A DNA stretch of 24,323 bases, from positions 1 through 24,323 of the IMG/VR virus record IMGVR_UViG_3300042691_009321, one strand, 5' to 3'. Source of the DNA: a virus. Made by a program: the position numbers and the translations under genes. This document shows positions 15,831 through 23,372 of the stretch, in pieces (positions within the stretch are counted from its first letter, which is position 1; the number at the start of each line of letters is the position of its first letter). The notes under the pieces are model-generated. The model was not told the origin of the DNA, did no database searches, and saw only the letters and a list, made by a program, of their open reading frames with translations.

Positions 15831-17477
15831 ATGGCAGAACATTATCTAGGTAATCCGCTTTTAAAAAAAGCAAATACCGCTATTGAATTTACACAAGAAC
15901 AAATTATAGAATTTGATCGTTGTCAAGACGATCCAATTTATTTTGCAAAAAATTATATTCAAATTGTAACTTTGGATTATGGTTTACAACCGTTTAAACC
16001 ATATAAATTCCAAGAAACCATGATTGAAAGGTTTCATCATCATAGATTTAATGTTTGCAAATTACCTAGACAGTCTGGAAAATCTACAATCGTTGTTTCG
16101 TATCTTTTACATTACGCAATATTTAATGATAACGTTAATATTGCAATTCTTGCTAACAAAGCATCTACTGCTAAAGATCTTCTAGATCGTCTTCAAACGG
16201 CATACGAAAACTTACCCAAGTGGTTACAACAAGGTGTAATGACTTGGAACAAAGCATCACTGGAGTTAGAAAATGGTTCAAAAATTATTGCTGCTTCTAC
16301 TAGCGCCTCTGCGGTACGCGGTGGCTCTTATAATATTATATTCCTGGACGAATTTGCGTTTATTCCTAACCACATTGCTGATCAGTTTTTCAGTTCTGTT
16401 TATCCTACTATTTCATCTGGTAAAAATACTAAGGTAATTATTGTTTCTACCCCTCACGGGATGAATCATTTTTATAAAATTTGGCATGATGCAGAAAGAA
16501 AGAAAAATGAATATATTCCAACTGAAGTTCACTGGAGTGAAGTACCAGGTAGAGATGAAAAGTGGAAAGAACAAACTATTGCAAACACAAGTGAGCAACA
16601 GTTTAAAGTTGAATTTGAATGCGAATTTTTAGGATCTGTTGATACATTAATATCACCAAATAAATTAAGAAATTTAGTCTATGAAACTCCAAAATTACGT
16701 AGTGGTGGACTAGATGTTTTTGAAGATGTAAAGGATGATCATAATTATGCTATTTCTGTTGATGTTGCTAGAGGTGTTGGTAATGACTATTCTGCATTTG
16801 TGGTAGTAGACATAACACAATTTCCACATAAAGTTGTAGCAAAATATAGAGATAATCAAATAAAACCAATGATTTTTCCAAGCATTGTACATGAGGTTGC
16901 GAAAAGTTATAACGATGCTTATGTTTTATGTGAAGTTAATGATGTTGGTGATCAAGTAGCATCAATTTTACATTACGATTTAGAATATCAAAATGTTTTA
17001 ATGTGTTCTATGCGAGGTAGAGCAGGACAAATTGTTGGTCAAGGATTTTCTGGAAAGAAAACTCAATTAGGAGTTAAAATGTCCAAAACAGTTAAAAAAG
17101 TTGGATGTTTTAATTTAAAAACCATGATAGAGGAGGACAAATTAATATTTACCGATTATGATATTATTAGTGAATTGACAACATTTATTCAGAAATCCAA
17201 TTCGTTTGAAGCAGAAGATGGTTGTAACGACGATCTTGCAATGTGTCTTGTAATATATGCTTGGTTAGTTGTTCAGGATTATTTTAAAGAATTAACCGAT
17301 CAAGACGTAAGGAAAAAATTATATGAAGAAAAAGAAAATGAAATTATGCAAGATATGGCACCATTTGGATTTATTGTTGATGGAATAAATGATCAGTCTT
17401 CATTCGTAGATAACACTGGAGATAGATGGTTTACAGATGAATATGGAGATATGTCATACATGTGGGAATATCAATAA
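15831..17477 (+). CDS. gp17: Terminase large subunit (DNA packaging ATPase/nuclease)
   Basis: 548 residues, close to T4 gp17 (610). The N-terminal ATPase domain has Walker A LPRQSGKST (78-86), Walker B IIFLDE with D173 and E174, and a coupling-type VSTPHG (205-210). The C-terminal RNase H-like nuclease domain shows the three expected acidic sites: D311 in SVDVARG, E368 in LCEVND, and D468 in CNDDLAM. The protein powers ATP-driven translocation of concatemeric DNA into the prohead through the portal, which is encoded downstream at 21195. It also cuts the DNA at headful. No obvious Shine-Dalgarno site precedes the ATG. The stop overlaps the next start by one base (TAATG). All catalytic residues are present, so it looks functional. 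Confidence 0.98.
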   Translation: MAEHYLGNPLLKKANTAIEFTQEQIIEFDRCQDDPIYFAKNYIQIVTLDYGLQPFKPYKFQETMIERFHHHRFNVCKLPRQSGKSTIVVSYLLHYAIFNDNVNIAILANKASTAKDLLDRLQTAYENLPKWLQQGVMTWNKASLELENGSKIIAASTSASAVRGGSYNIIFLDEFAFIPNHIADQFFSSVYPTISSGKNTKVIIVSTPHGMNHFYKIWHDAERKKNEYIPTEVHWSEVPGRDEKWKEQTIANTSEQQFKVEFECEFLGSVDTLISPNKLRNLVYETPKLRSGGLDVFEDVKDDHNYAISVDVARGVGNDYSAFVVVDITQFPHKVVAKYRDNQIKPMIFPSIVHEVAKSYNDAYVLCEVNDVGDQVASILHYDLEYQNVLMCSMRGRAGQIVGQGFSGKKTQLGVKMSKTVKKVGCFNLKTMIEEDKLIFTDYDIISELTTFIQKSNSFEAEDGCNDDLAMCLVIYAWLVVQDYFKELTDQDVRKKLYEEKENEIMQDMAPFGFIVDGINDQSSFVDNTGDRWFTDEYGDMSYMWEYQ

Positions 17478-17701
17478 TGGATATAGATGATCAAATTAAA
17501 TACGGTCATTTATTATTAGTAGATAGAAAATGTAGAGTTTGTAAAGAAATTAAAAATTTAATTGATGGATTTTATCAAACTAGAAAAGATAGAGGACCAG
17601 TATCTTCATCATATTCATACGAATGTAAAAGTTGCACAGTAAAAAGAATTTTAAAATCTAGAAATCAAGACAATATTTTATGGGAATATCCTGATTGGTA
17701 G
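17477..17701 (+). CDS. Small four-cysteine (zinc-ribbon-like) protein
   Basis: 74 residues from the ATG at 17477, which shares its A with the terminase TAA. An in-frame GTG at 17462 would add five residues, but the TAATG junction makes the ATG more likely. Two CxxC pairs, CRVC near residue 19 and CKSC near residue 50, are about 28 residues apart and flanked by basic residues (KCRVCKEIK, CTVKR). This is the layout of a treble-clef or zinc-ribbon fold, as seen at the start of HNH and endonuclease VII-like proteins. No HNH catalytic residues follow, so nuclease activity is not supported. Translational coupling to terminase suggests a DNA-linked accessory role. That is inference from position. 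Confidence 0.85.
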   Translation: MDIDDQIKYGHLLLVDRKCRVCKEIKNLIDGFYQTRKDRGPVSSSYSYECKSCTVKRILKSRNQDNILWEYPDW

Positions 17702-17710
17702 TGTTCACGT

Positions 17711-17739
17711 CACGTTTCCCCTGCGTAAAGTGTTTTTTT
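17711..17739 (+). terminator. Possible imperfect rho-independent terminator
   Basis: CAC-TTT (17711-17717, with a bulged G) can pair with AAAGTG (17727-17732) around a 9-base loop, followed by seven T. The stem is weak, so this may only attenuate. Its position between the four-cysteine gene and a late promoter suits a unit boundary. Confidence 0.4.
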
Positions 17740-17747
17740 AATAAATA
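17740..17747 (+). promoter_or_regulatory. Late promoter AATAAATA upstream of tail sheath
   Basis: Matches the NATAAATA form of the T4-type late promoter. The predicted start at about 17753 gives a leader of roughly 30 bases to the sheath ATG and includes its strong ribosome site AGGAGA (17774-17779, five bases before the ATG at 17785). Confidence 0.7.
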
Positions 17748-17784
17748 TTTTTTAGAGCAAATCTGAGAACTTTAGGAGAAAAAC

Positions 17785-20523
17785 ATGGCGACTCCTCAAT
17801 TATCTCCTGGTGTACTAGTCAGGGAAGTTGATTTAACTGTCGGGAGAGCTGAAAACGTATTAGATAATATTGGTGCCATTGCAGGTCCTTTCAAAAGTGG
17901 TCCAGTTGATGAACCAACCGACATTACAACAGAGCAAGAACTATTAACTGTATTTGGAACCCCAACATCTACTGATAATCAGTATGAGTATTGGATGAGT
18001 GCATCTTCATACTTATCATATGGTGGTGTTTTAAAGGTAGTTAGAACCGATGGTCCAACACTAAAAAATGCGAACGTTGGTGTTGGTGCTTCTTCAATTA
18101 GCGTTAAAATTAAAAACTTTGATGATTATTTAACAAATTATTCTACAACATCGCCAGATTTTTACTTCTCAGTAAAAGATCCTGGAACCTGGGCGAATAA
18201 TTTAAAAGTTTGTATTATTGATGATTTAGCAGACCAAATTCTTGGCATTGGAACAACCAACGTTACCCCATTAGGTTTTGATGTTGGTTTGGGAGTAACT
18301 TTTGATATTTCTGGTAGAGTAATTCCAGGAACAGGAACTACAGAAGTATTCAATGGTTATTTAAAGGGAATTATTACTGAAATTAATCCAAGATCATTAG
18401 CAGCAAATAAAACTGATGTTAGTGTAAAGATTATTTCTAGAGTTTCTGCTGCGGGAACTGAGTATCCAATTGATTATGCAGAAAACAATCAATTTGCATC
18501 ATTCCTTCCAGGAAATAGAATTAATGTTATAAACAATTCTGGAACTTTAGTTTCTCCACAAGATTCTATCGGATTAGTTGGAGTAACAACTTTTAGTGCT
18601 ATTGATGGTGAGCAAGATCAAGTTTACATCGGTGTTGCTGGAACTTCAGCAAGTGGATCTGGTGCAACATTTACAATCACTAGAAATAGTACTAATGGTG
18701 GAGTTCAAAGTGCTACAGTAATTAATCCAGGTTTGGGATATACTGTTGGTGGACAAATTACAATTCCAGGATCCTCTGTTGGTGGATTTAATTTAGGTGA
18801 TGGTGCTATTAAGACTGTTGCTGTAGGTGCAGCATCTACTCTTCTTGCACAAGCAAACACAACTTATAGTTCAGTATCTGGTATAAGCACTCTCGGAACT
18901 GGTGCATTATTTACTATCTTTAGAGATGGTGTTGGTGGAATTAGCACCGTAACTATTGTTGATGCTGGTGGAGCATATGGTGTTGGTACTACAGTAAGTA
19001 TCGCTGGTACATCGATTGGTGGTTCAACCCCAGCAAACAACTTAGTATTAACGGTAAATGCTTTAAGAGATGATAAAGTTATCCTGACAGTAACAGAATC
19101 TTCAGCAAGAGTTGAAGTTATTGATGTTAATGATTGGTACGGAGAGCAAACTTTAGGATTAGATAATTCAATTATATATTGGAAGTCTATTGCTCCAAAA
19201 CCAACTACAAATCAATATGTATCTGAAAGAAACGGTAAGAATGATGCATTACATATTGTTTTAGTTGATGATACTGGAGACGTTACTGGAATTCAAGGCA
19301 ATATCCTTGAAAAGCACGTTAATCTTTCCAAGGCATCAGATGCAGTATCTAGTGTAAACTCACCTCAAAAAATTTGGTATAAGAATTACTTGGCAAATTA
19401 TTCCAAGTACATTTACGCTGGATCAAACCCATCAGAAGCAAACGATTTATTCCACTTTACATTCCCTCAGGCAACTGGTTTCTCAAATGATTTTTCAACA
19501 TTAAGTTTAGCAAATGGACTGTGGGATCAAGAAGCGCAGGATACAGTTTATTCTGCTGTTGGACCTGTAACATATAACTTAACTGGTGGTATTGATTACA
19601 GTCTCAGTGGTGGTTTTAAAGCAACGTTAGGAAACTTACAATCCTCATATAGATTATTCGATAACAGAGATGAGGTTGCAGTTGATTACTTAATTAATGG
19701 TCCTGGATTAGATGATGTAGCATCATCTCAAGCAAAGGCAAATAATATAATTGCTATTGCTGAAGCAAGAAAAGATTGTGTTGCAGTAATTTCTCCACAC
19801 AGAGGAAGTGTTGTTGATATTACAAATTCAAACACTCAAACTGAAAATATCATTGAATTCTTTACTGCACTAACATCTTCATCATATGCTGTTTTTGATA
19901 GTGGATATAAGTATACTTATGATAGATTTAATAACCTCTTCAGATACATTCCATGTAATGCTGATGTTGCAGGTTTAATGTGCAGAACCAATATTGTTGC
20001 ATATCCATGGTATTCTCCTGCTGGTCAACAGAGAGGAAATATCTTAAATGCAATTAAATTGGCATATAATCCAAATAAAGCACAAAGAGATAGACTATAT
20101 CCTGCAAGAGTTAATAGTATTATTAATCAACCAGGTGGTGGAATAATCCTATTTGGAGATAAGACCGCTCTTGCATATCAATCTGCTTTTGATAGAATTA
20201 ACGTTCGTAGATTGTTCTTAACTATTGAACAATCTTTAGAAAAAGCAGCACAATCTCAACTGTTTGAGTTCAACGACCAGTTAACTAGAGCAAACTTTGT
20301 AAACATTGTTGAACCATATCTCCGTGATATTCAAGCGAAGAGAGGTGTTTATGATTATCTCGTAGTTTGTGATGAGACAAATAATACTCCTGATGTTATT
20401 GATAATAATGAATTTAGAGCAGACATTTACCTGAAGCCTGCCAAATCAATTAACTACATTACTCTTACATTTGTTGCTACACGAACAGGTGTTAGCTTTG
20501 AAGAAGTCGCTGGAAGAGTTTGA
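17785..20523 (+). CDS. gp18: Contractile tail sheath protein with inserted repeat domain
   Basis: 912 residues against 659 for T4 gp18. The N-terminus (SPGVLVREVDLT, GAIAGPFKSGP, then SYLSYGGVLKVVR) and C-terminus (YPARVNSII, FDRINVRRLFLTIEQSLEKA, FEFNDQ, ending in VATRTGVSFEEV) are typical of T4-like sheaths. The C-terminal part makes the contractile lattice around the tube. The excess length lies mainly in residues about 265-430. There, two Gly/Ser-rich beta repeats (ATFTITRN...GLGYTVGGQITIPG and ALFTIFRD...GAYGVGTTVSIAG) form a surface-type insert that resembles part of the giant fibre. An AGGAGA site five bases upstream and a late promoter support high late expression. The tube gene follows without its own promoter. 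Confidence 0.97.
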   Translation: MATPQLSPGVLVREVDLTVGRAENVLDNIGAIAGPFKSGPVDEPTDITTEQELLTVFGTPTSTDNQYEYWMSASSYLSYGGVLKVVRTDGPTLKNANVGVGASSISVKIKNFDDYLTNYSTTSPDFYFSVKDPGTWANNLKVCIIDDLADQILGIGTTNVTPLGFDVGLGVTFDISGRVIPGTGTTEVFNGYLKGIITEINPRSLAANKTDVSVKIISRVSAAGTEYPIDYAENNQFASFLPGNRINVINNSGTLVSPQDSIGLVGVTTFSAIDGEQDQVYIGVAGTSASGSGATFTITRNSTNGGVQSATVINPGLGYTVGGQITIPGSSVGGFNLGDGAIKTVAVGAASTLLAQANTTYSSVSGISTLGTGALFTIFRDGVGGISTVTIVDAGGAYGVGTTVSIAGTSIGGSTPANNLVLTVNALRDDKVILTVTESSARVEVIDVNDWYGEQTLGLDNSIIYWKSIAPKPTTNQYVSERNGKNDALHIVLVDDTGDVTGIQGNILEKHVNLSKASDAVSSVNSPQKIWYKNYLANYSKYIYAGSNPSEANDLFHFTFPQATGFSNDFSTLSLANGLWDQEAQDTVYSAVGPVTYNLTGGIDYSLSGGFKATLGNLQSSYRLFDNRDEVAVDYLINGPGLDDVASSQAKANNIIAIAEARKDCVAVISPHRGSVVDITNSNTQTENIIEFFTALTSSSYAVFDSGYKYTYDRFNNLFRYIPCNADVAGLMCRTNIVAYPWYSPAGQQRGNILNAIKLAYNPNKAQRDRLYPARVNSIINQPGGGIILFGDKTALAYQSAFDRINVRRLFLTIEQSLEKAAQSQLFEFNDQLTRANFVNIVEPYLRDIQAKRGVYDYLVVCDETNNTPDVIDNNEFRADIYLKPAKSINYITLTFVATRTGVSFEEVAGRV

Positions 20524-20541
20524 TTATTTAATTAACACCAA

Positions 20542-20548
20542 AAGGAGG
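20542..20548 (+). promoter_or_regulatory. Strong ribosome binding site of tail tube gene
   Basis: AAGGAGG with eight bases to the ATG at 20557 is the best Shine-Dalgarno match in the window. It fits the high copy number needed for a tube subunit. Confidence 0.8.
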
Positions 20549-20556
20549 AACCTAAA

Positions 20557-21162
20557 ATGACAGCGAGAAACATTAGAACAATCACCGATTTCAAATCTCA
20601 ACTTGTTGGTGGTGCAGCAAGACCTAATCTATTTGAGGTCTCTATTCCATCATTCCCATCATTTGTTAATGGTTGGAATGATGAGAAGTTTAATTTCCTG
20701 TGTAAAGCTGCTGCTTTACCAGCATCAAATGTTGCACCAATTGATGTACCATTTAGAGGACGTATTCTTAAGGTTGCTGGTGACAGAACCTTTGATACTT
20801 GGACAGTAACTGTTATTAATGATGAAGATTTCCAATTGAGAACAAAATTTGAACAGTGGATGAACCAAATCAACAAATTAAATAATGGCACTGGTGCAAC
20901 TAACCCAGCATCATATATGGTTGATGCTTATGTTTATCAACTCGGAAGAGGACAACAAAGAGAATCAACCACAAATACAAGTGCATCATCAAACAATCCC
21001 CTGAGAGTTTATAAGTTCTACGATATTTTCCCAACTAATGTATCACAAATTGAATTGTCATATGATACTTCAGATACTATTGAAGAATTTACTGTAGAGT
21101 TCCAGGTTCAGTGGTGGTCTGCTGGTACTACTGGTGATCAAAACACAACTGAAATTGTATAA
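20557..21162 (+). CDS. gp19: Tail tube protein
   Basis: 201 residues (T4 gp19 is 163). It begins MTARNIRTITDFKSQL with GGAARPNLFEV. It continues with FLCKAAALPASN, the pattern VPFRGRILKVAGDRTFDTWTV and the NDEDFQLRTKFEQWMN core shared by T4-like tube proteins. The end, FDIFP-type YDIFPTNVSQIELSYD and VEFQVQWW, closes the beta-barrel fold. Subunits stack in hexamers to form the rigid tube through which DNA leaves, with the sheath wrapped around it. It is 33 bases downstream of the sheath gene and has its own strong ribosome site but no late promoter box. It is most likely expressed from the sheath transcript. Confidence 0.97.
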   Translation: MTARNIRTITDFKSQLVGGAARPNLFEVSIPSFPSFVNGWNDEKFNFLCKAAALPASNVAPIDVPFRGRILKVAGDRTFDTWTVTVINDEDFQLRTKFEQWMNQINKLNNGTGATNPASYMVDAYVYQLGRGQQRESTTNTSASSNNPLRVYKFYDIFPTNVSQIELSYDTSDTIEEFTVEFQVQWWSAGTTGDQNTTEIV

Positions 21163-21168
21163 TAAATA
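21161..21168 (+). promoter_or_regulatory. Late promoter AATAAATA upstream of portal
   Basis: NATAAATA match overlapping the TAA stop (21160-21162) of the tube gene. A poorer box, CATAAATC (21172-21179), lies just downstream. The leader to the portal ATG at 21195 would be about 20 bases and lacks a clear Shine-Dalgarno site. Confidence 0.65.
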
Positions 21169-21194
21169 GTACATAAATCTAGAACACTTTAATA

Positions 21195-22859
21195 ATGGCA
21201 AAATTATTTGGATTCTCTATTGACGATAAGCAAAAAACAACACCAACTACAGTTTCCCCCGTTCCTCAAAATAATGAGGACGGGGTTGACCACTATTTAA
21301 CTAGTGGATTTTTTGGGTCTTACGTAGATATTGAAGGTGTATATAGAACAGAATATGATTTAATTAAAAGATATCGTGAAATGGCACTTCATCCAGAATG
21401 TGATAGTGCCATTGAAGATATTGTAAACGAAGCAATTGTAAGTGATACAAACGATAGTCCTGTACAAATTGAACTATCAAATTTAAACGCTAGCGACGGA
21501 ATTAAGAAAAAAATAAGAGAAGAATTCAAACATATTTTAGAATTATTAGATTTTGATAAAAAATGCCATGAAATTTACAGAAACTGGTATGTTGATGGTA
21601 GATTATATTATCATAAAGTTATAGATTTAAAAAAACCACAAGAAGGAATTCAAGAATTAAGATATATTGACGCATTAAAAATGCGTTATGTTAGGCAATC
21701 AGTTAATAAAAGTGGAAAATCACTACGCGAAAGAAATCTAAATGCGTCAAGTGAAAATCCAATGGATTATGAATTTCCAGAAATAGAAGAATATTTCATT
21801 TATAATCCATCATCACAATCAACAGGAGTTACTAATAGATCATCATCACAATCTAATGGTGGTGTTAAAATTGCTAAAGATGCAGTAACATACTGTACTT
21901 CAGGTTTAGTAGATAGGAATAAAGGAACTACATTATCATACTTACATAAAGCAATCAAGTCTCTCAATCAACTTCGCATGATTGAGGATAGTCTTGTCAT
22001 TTATAGACTATCACGCGCACCAGAACGTAGAATTTTTTACATTGACGTTGGTAATCTACCAAAAATCAAAGCAGAGCAATATCTCCGCGATGTTATGATG
22101 CGTTATCGTAACAAATTAGTTTATGATGCAGGAACAGGCGAAATTCGTGATGACAAAAAATTCATGAGTATGCTTGAAGATTTCTGGTTACCACGTAGAG
22201 AAGGTGGTAGAGGAACAGAAATCACTACCCTTCCTGGTGGACAAAATTTAGGTGAAATTACTGATATTAAATATTTCCAAAGTAAACTTTATAGATCATT
22301 AAATGTTCCCCCATCAAGAATGGAGGGTGAAGGTGGATTTAATCTTGGTCGTTCGTCAGAAATTCTTAGAGATGAACTTAAATTTACCAAATTTGTCGGA
22401 AGATTGAGAAAAAGATTCTCTAATCTTTTCAATGATATGCTTAAGACACAATTAATTCTTAAGAATATCATTACCCCAGAAGATTGGGACATTATGAGAG
22501 AACATATTCAATATGATTTCTTATATGACAATCACTTCTCCGAATTAAAAGAAGCAGAATTGATGACCGAAAGACTTAATATGGCAGCAACTGCAGAACC
22601 ATATATTGGCAAATATTATTCTCAAGATTATGTCCGTCGCAAAATTCTTCGTCAAACAGATGAAGAAATTATAGAACAGGATCAATTAATTAAAAAAGAA
22701 ATTAAAAATGGAATTATTCCTGATCCAAATGCACCTATTGATCCTACAACTGGTATGCCAATGACAGGAGATCAATCTGCAACTGGAGATAATATAAATG
22801 GTGCATCAGGAAAAGTTCCAATTGAACCATCTGCAGATGGATCTTCCACTGAAGTTTGA
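21195..22859 (+). CDS. gp20: Portal vertex protein
   Basis: 554 residues, near T4 gp20 (524). Diagnostic stretches: FGSYVDIEG followed by RTEYDLIKRYREMALHPECD. IEDIVNEAIV. YRLSRAPERRIFYIDVGNLP followed by KAEQYLRDVMMRYRNKLVYD. The FWLPRREGGRGTEI-TLPGGQNLGEI segment. The NVPPSRM-GEGGFNLGRSSEI-RDE segment. Twelve copies form the ring at one capsid vertex. It nucleates prohead assembly, docks the terminase encoded upstream, and later joins the neck. The last ~50 residues are a Pro/Gly/Asp/Ser-rich, probably disordered tail. The stop (22857-22859) overlaps the next late promoter. Confidence 0.98.
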   Translation: MAKLFGFSIDDKQKTTPTTVSPVPQNNEDGVDHYLTSGFFGSYVDIEGVYRTEYDLIKRYREMALHPECDSAIEDIVNEAIVSDTNDSPVQIELSNLNASDGIKKKIREEFKHILELLDFDKKCHEIYRNWYVDGRLYYHKVIDLKKPQEGIQELRYIDALKMRYVRQSVNKSGKSLRERNLNASSENPMDYEFPEIEEYFIYNPSSQSTGVTNRSSSQSNGGVKIAKDAVTYCTSGLVDRNKGTTLSYLHKAIKSLNQLRMIEDSLVIYRLSRAPERRIFYIDVGNLPKIKAEQYLRDVMMRYRNKLVYDAGTGEIRDDKKFMSMLEDFWLPRREGGRGTEITTLPGGQNLGEITDIKYFQSKLYRSLNVPPSRMEGEGGFNLGRSSEILRDELKFTKFVGRLRKRFSNLFNDMLKTQLILKNIITPEDWDIMREHIQYDFLYDNHFSELKEAELMTERLNMAATAEPYIGKYYSQDYVRRKILRQTDEEIIEQDQLIKKEIKNGIIPDPNAPIDPTTGMPMTGDQSATGDNINGASGKVPIEPSADGSSTEV

Positions 22860-22865
22860 TAAATA
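22858..22865 (+). promoter_or_regulatory. Late promoter GATAAATA upstream of prohead core genes
   Basis: NATAAATA match whose first two bases are the last two of the portal TGA stop. The predicted start at about 22871 leaves a leader of about 20 bases to the ATG at 22891. Confidence 0.65.
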
Positions 22866-22890
22866 AATTATAATTTACTTAATTAAATCA

Positions 22891-23049
22891 ATGGATGACC
22901 TCTTAGATATGATTATCACTGATGAATCGCCATCACAAATTAGTGATAAGATTAAAGATATTCTTTTTACAAAGTCTGCTGAAAAAATTGAAGCACTAAG
23001 ACCTAGTGTTGGATCTTCGTTATTTGGGGATCAATCCGAGGAAGAATAA
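22891..23049 (+). CDS. Very small prohead core protein, gp67-like
   Basis: 52 residues: MDDLLDMIITDESPSQ, a helical amphipathic middle (SDKIKDILFTKSAEKIEAL), then SSLFGDQSEEE with an acidic end. In T4 the gene after portal is 67, an 80-residue internal scaffold protein that is helical with an acidic tail. The position and the pattern of a helix with AEKI, a hydrophobic SLF, then Asp/Glu all match. Family membership is inferred from synteny and this pattern, not from clear identity. In T4 such core proteins fill the prohead and are cut by the gp21 protease. It directly abuts the next ATG. Its Glu-rich codons form the downstream gene's ribosome site. Confidence 0.8.
   Translation: MDDLLDMIITDESPSQISDKIKDILFTKSAEKIEALRPSVGSSLFGDQSEEE
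23038..23044 (+). promoter_or_regulatory. Ribosome binding site within the end of the gp67-like gene
   Basis: GAGGAAG is formed by the terminal Glu codons. GAGG ends eight bases before the ATG at 23050. With stop and start adjacent (TAAATG), the two genes are probably translationally coupled. Confidence 0.55.
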
Positions 23050-23370
23050 ATGAAATCATTCAGACAATTTATATCTGAATCAGTAAACATCTCAGGAGAT
23101 TTTAACGGAAATCTCTATATCAATTCTCAACCAGAAGAACCTCAACAGGTTGGGGAAAGTTATGTTGCAGATGTTATGTGGCAGGGAAATCTGTATAGAC
23201 TAGAATTAGTTACTAAATCAGGTTTACCCTCTAAACAAGAACTTGGCGAACAACTTCAGAGACAATACCCTGGTGCAATTGTTCACCAAATTTATCCTGC
23301 AGAGGAAAAGAATTTCAACATTAAAAATACAAAAAGATATCACCCTTCAAAATTAGAATGGATTGATTAA
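23050..23370 (+). CDS. 106-residue putative internal head protein with capsid-targeting-like N-terminus
   Basis: The N-terminus MKSFRQFISES closely resembles the capsid-targeting peptide of T4 internal proteins, which I recall as MKTYQEFIAEA. It carries an I-S-E site matching the gp21 protease rule ([LI]-x-E, cut after E, here E10). Residues 11-36 are polar (SGDFNGNLYINSQ, PEEPQQ). Residues 37-84 form a compact alpha/beta-looking domain (VADVMWQGNLYRLEL, LPSKQEL, LQRQYPGAIV). It is shared with residues 418-466 of the modular protein at 14044-15549. It sits in the prohead core cluster right after the gp67-like gene. I infer that it is packaged in the head and matured by the prohead protease. 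It could instead be a core protein in the gp68 position. No enzymatic motif is visible. Confidence 0.85.
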   Translation: MKSFRQFISESVNISGDFNGNLYINSQPEEPQQVGESYVADVMWQGNLYRLELVTKSGLPSKQELGEQLQRQYPGAIVHQIYPAEEKNFNIKNTKRYHPSKLEWID

Positions 23371-23372
23371 TA

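Noticed and set aside
17477-17701. Assigning HNH endonuclease activity to the four-cysteine protein
   Set aside because: Only the Cys pairs are present. No His-Asn-His catalytic block follows within 74 residues.
20603-20809. Overlapping 68-codon frame in the tube gene
   Set aside because: Out-of-frame shadow of the well-supported gp19.
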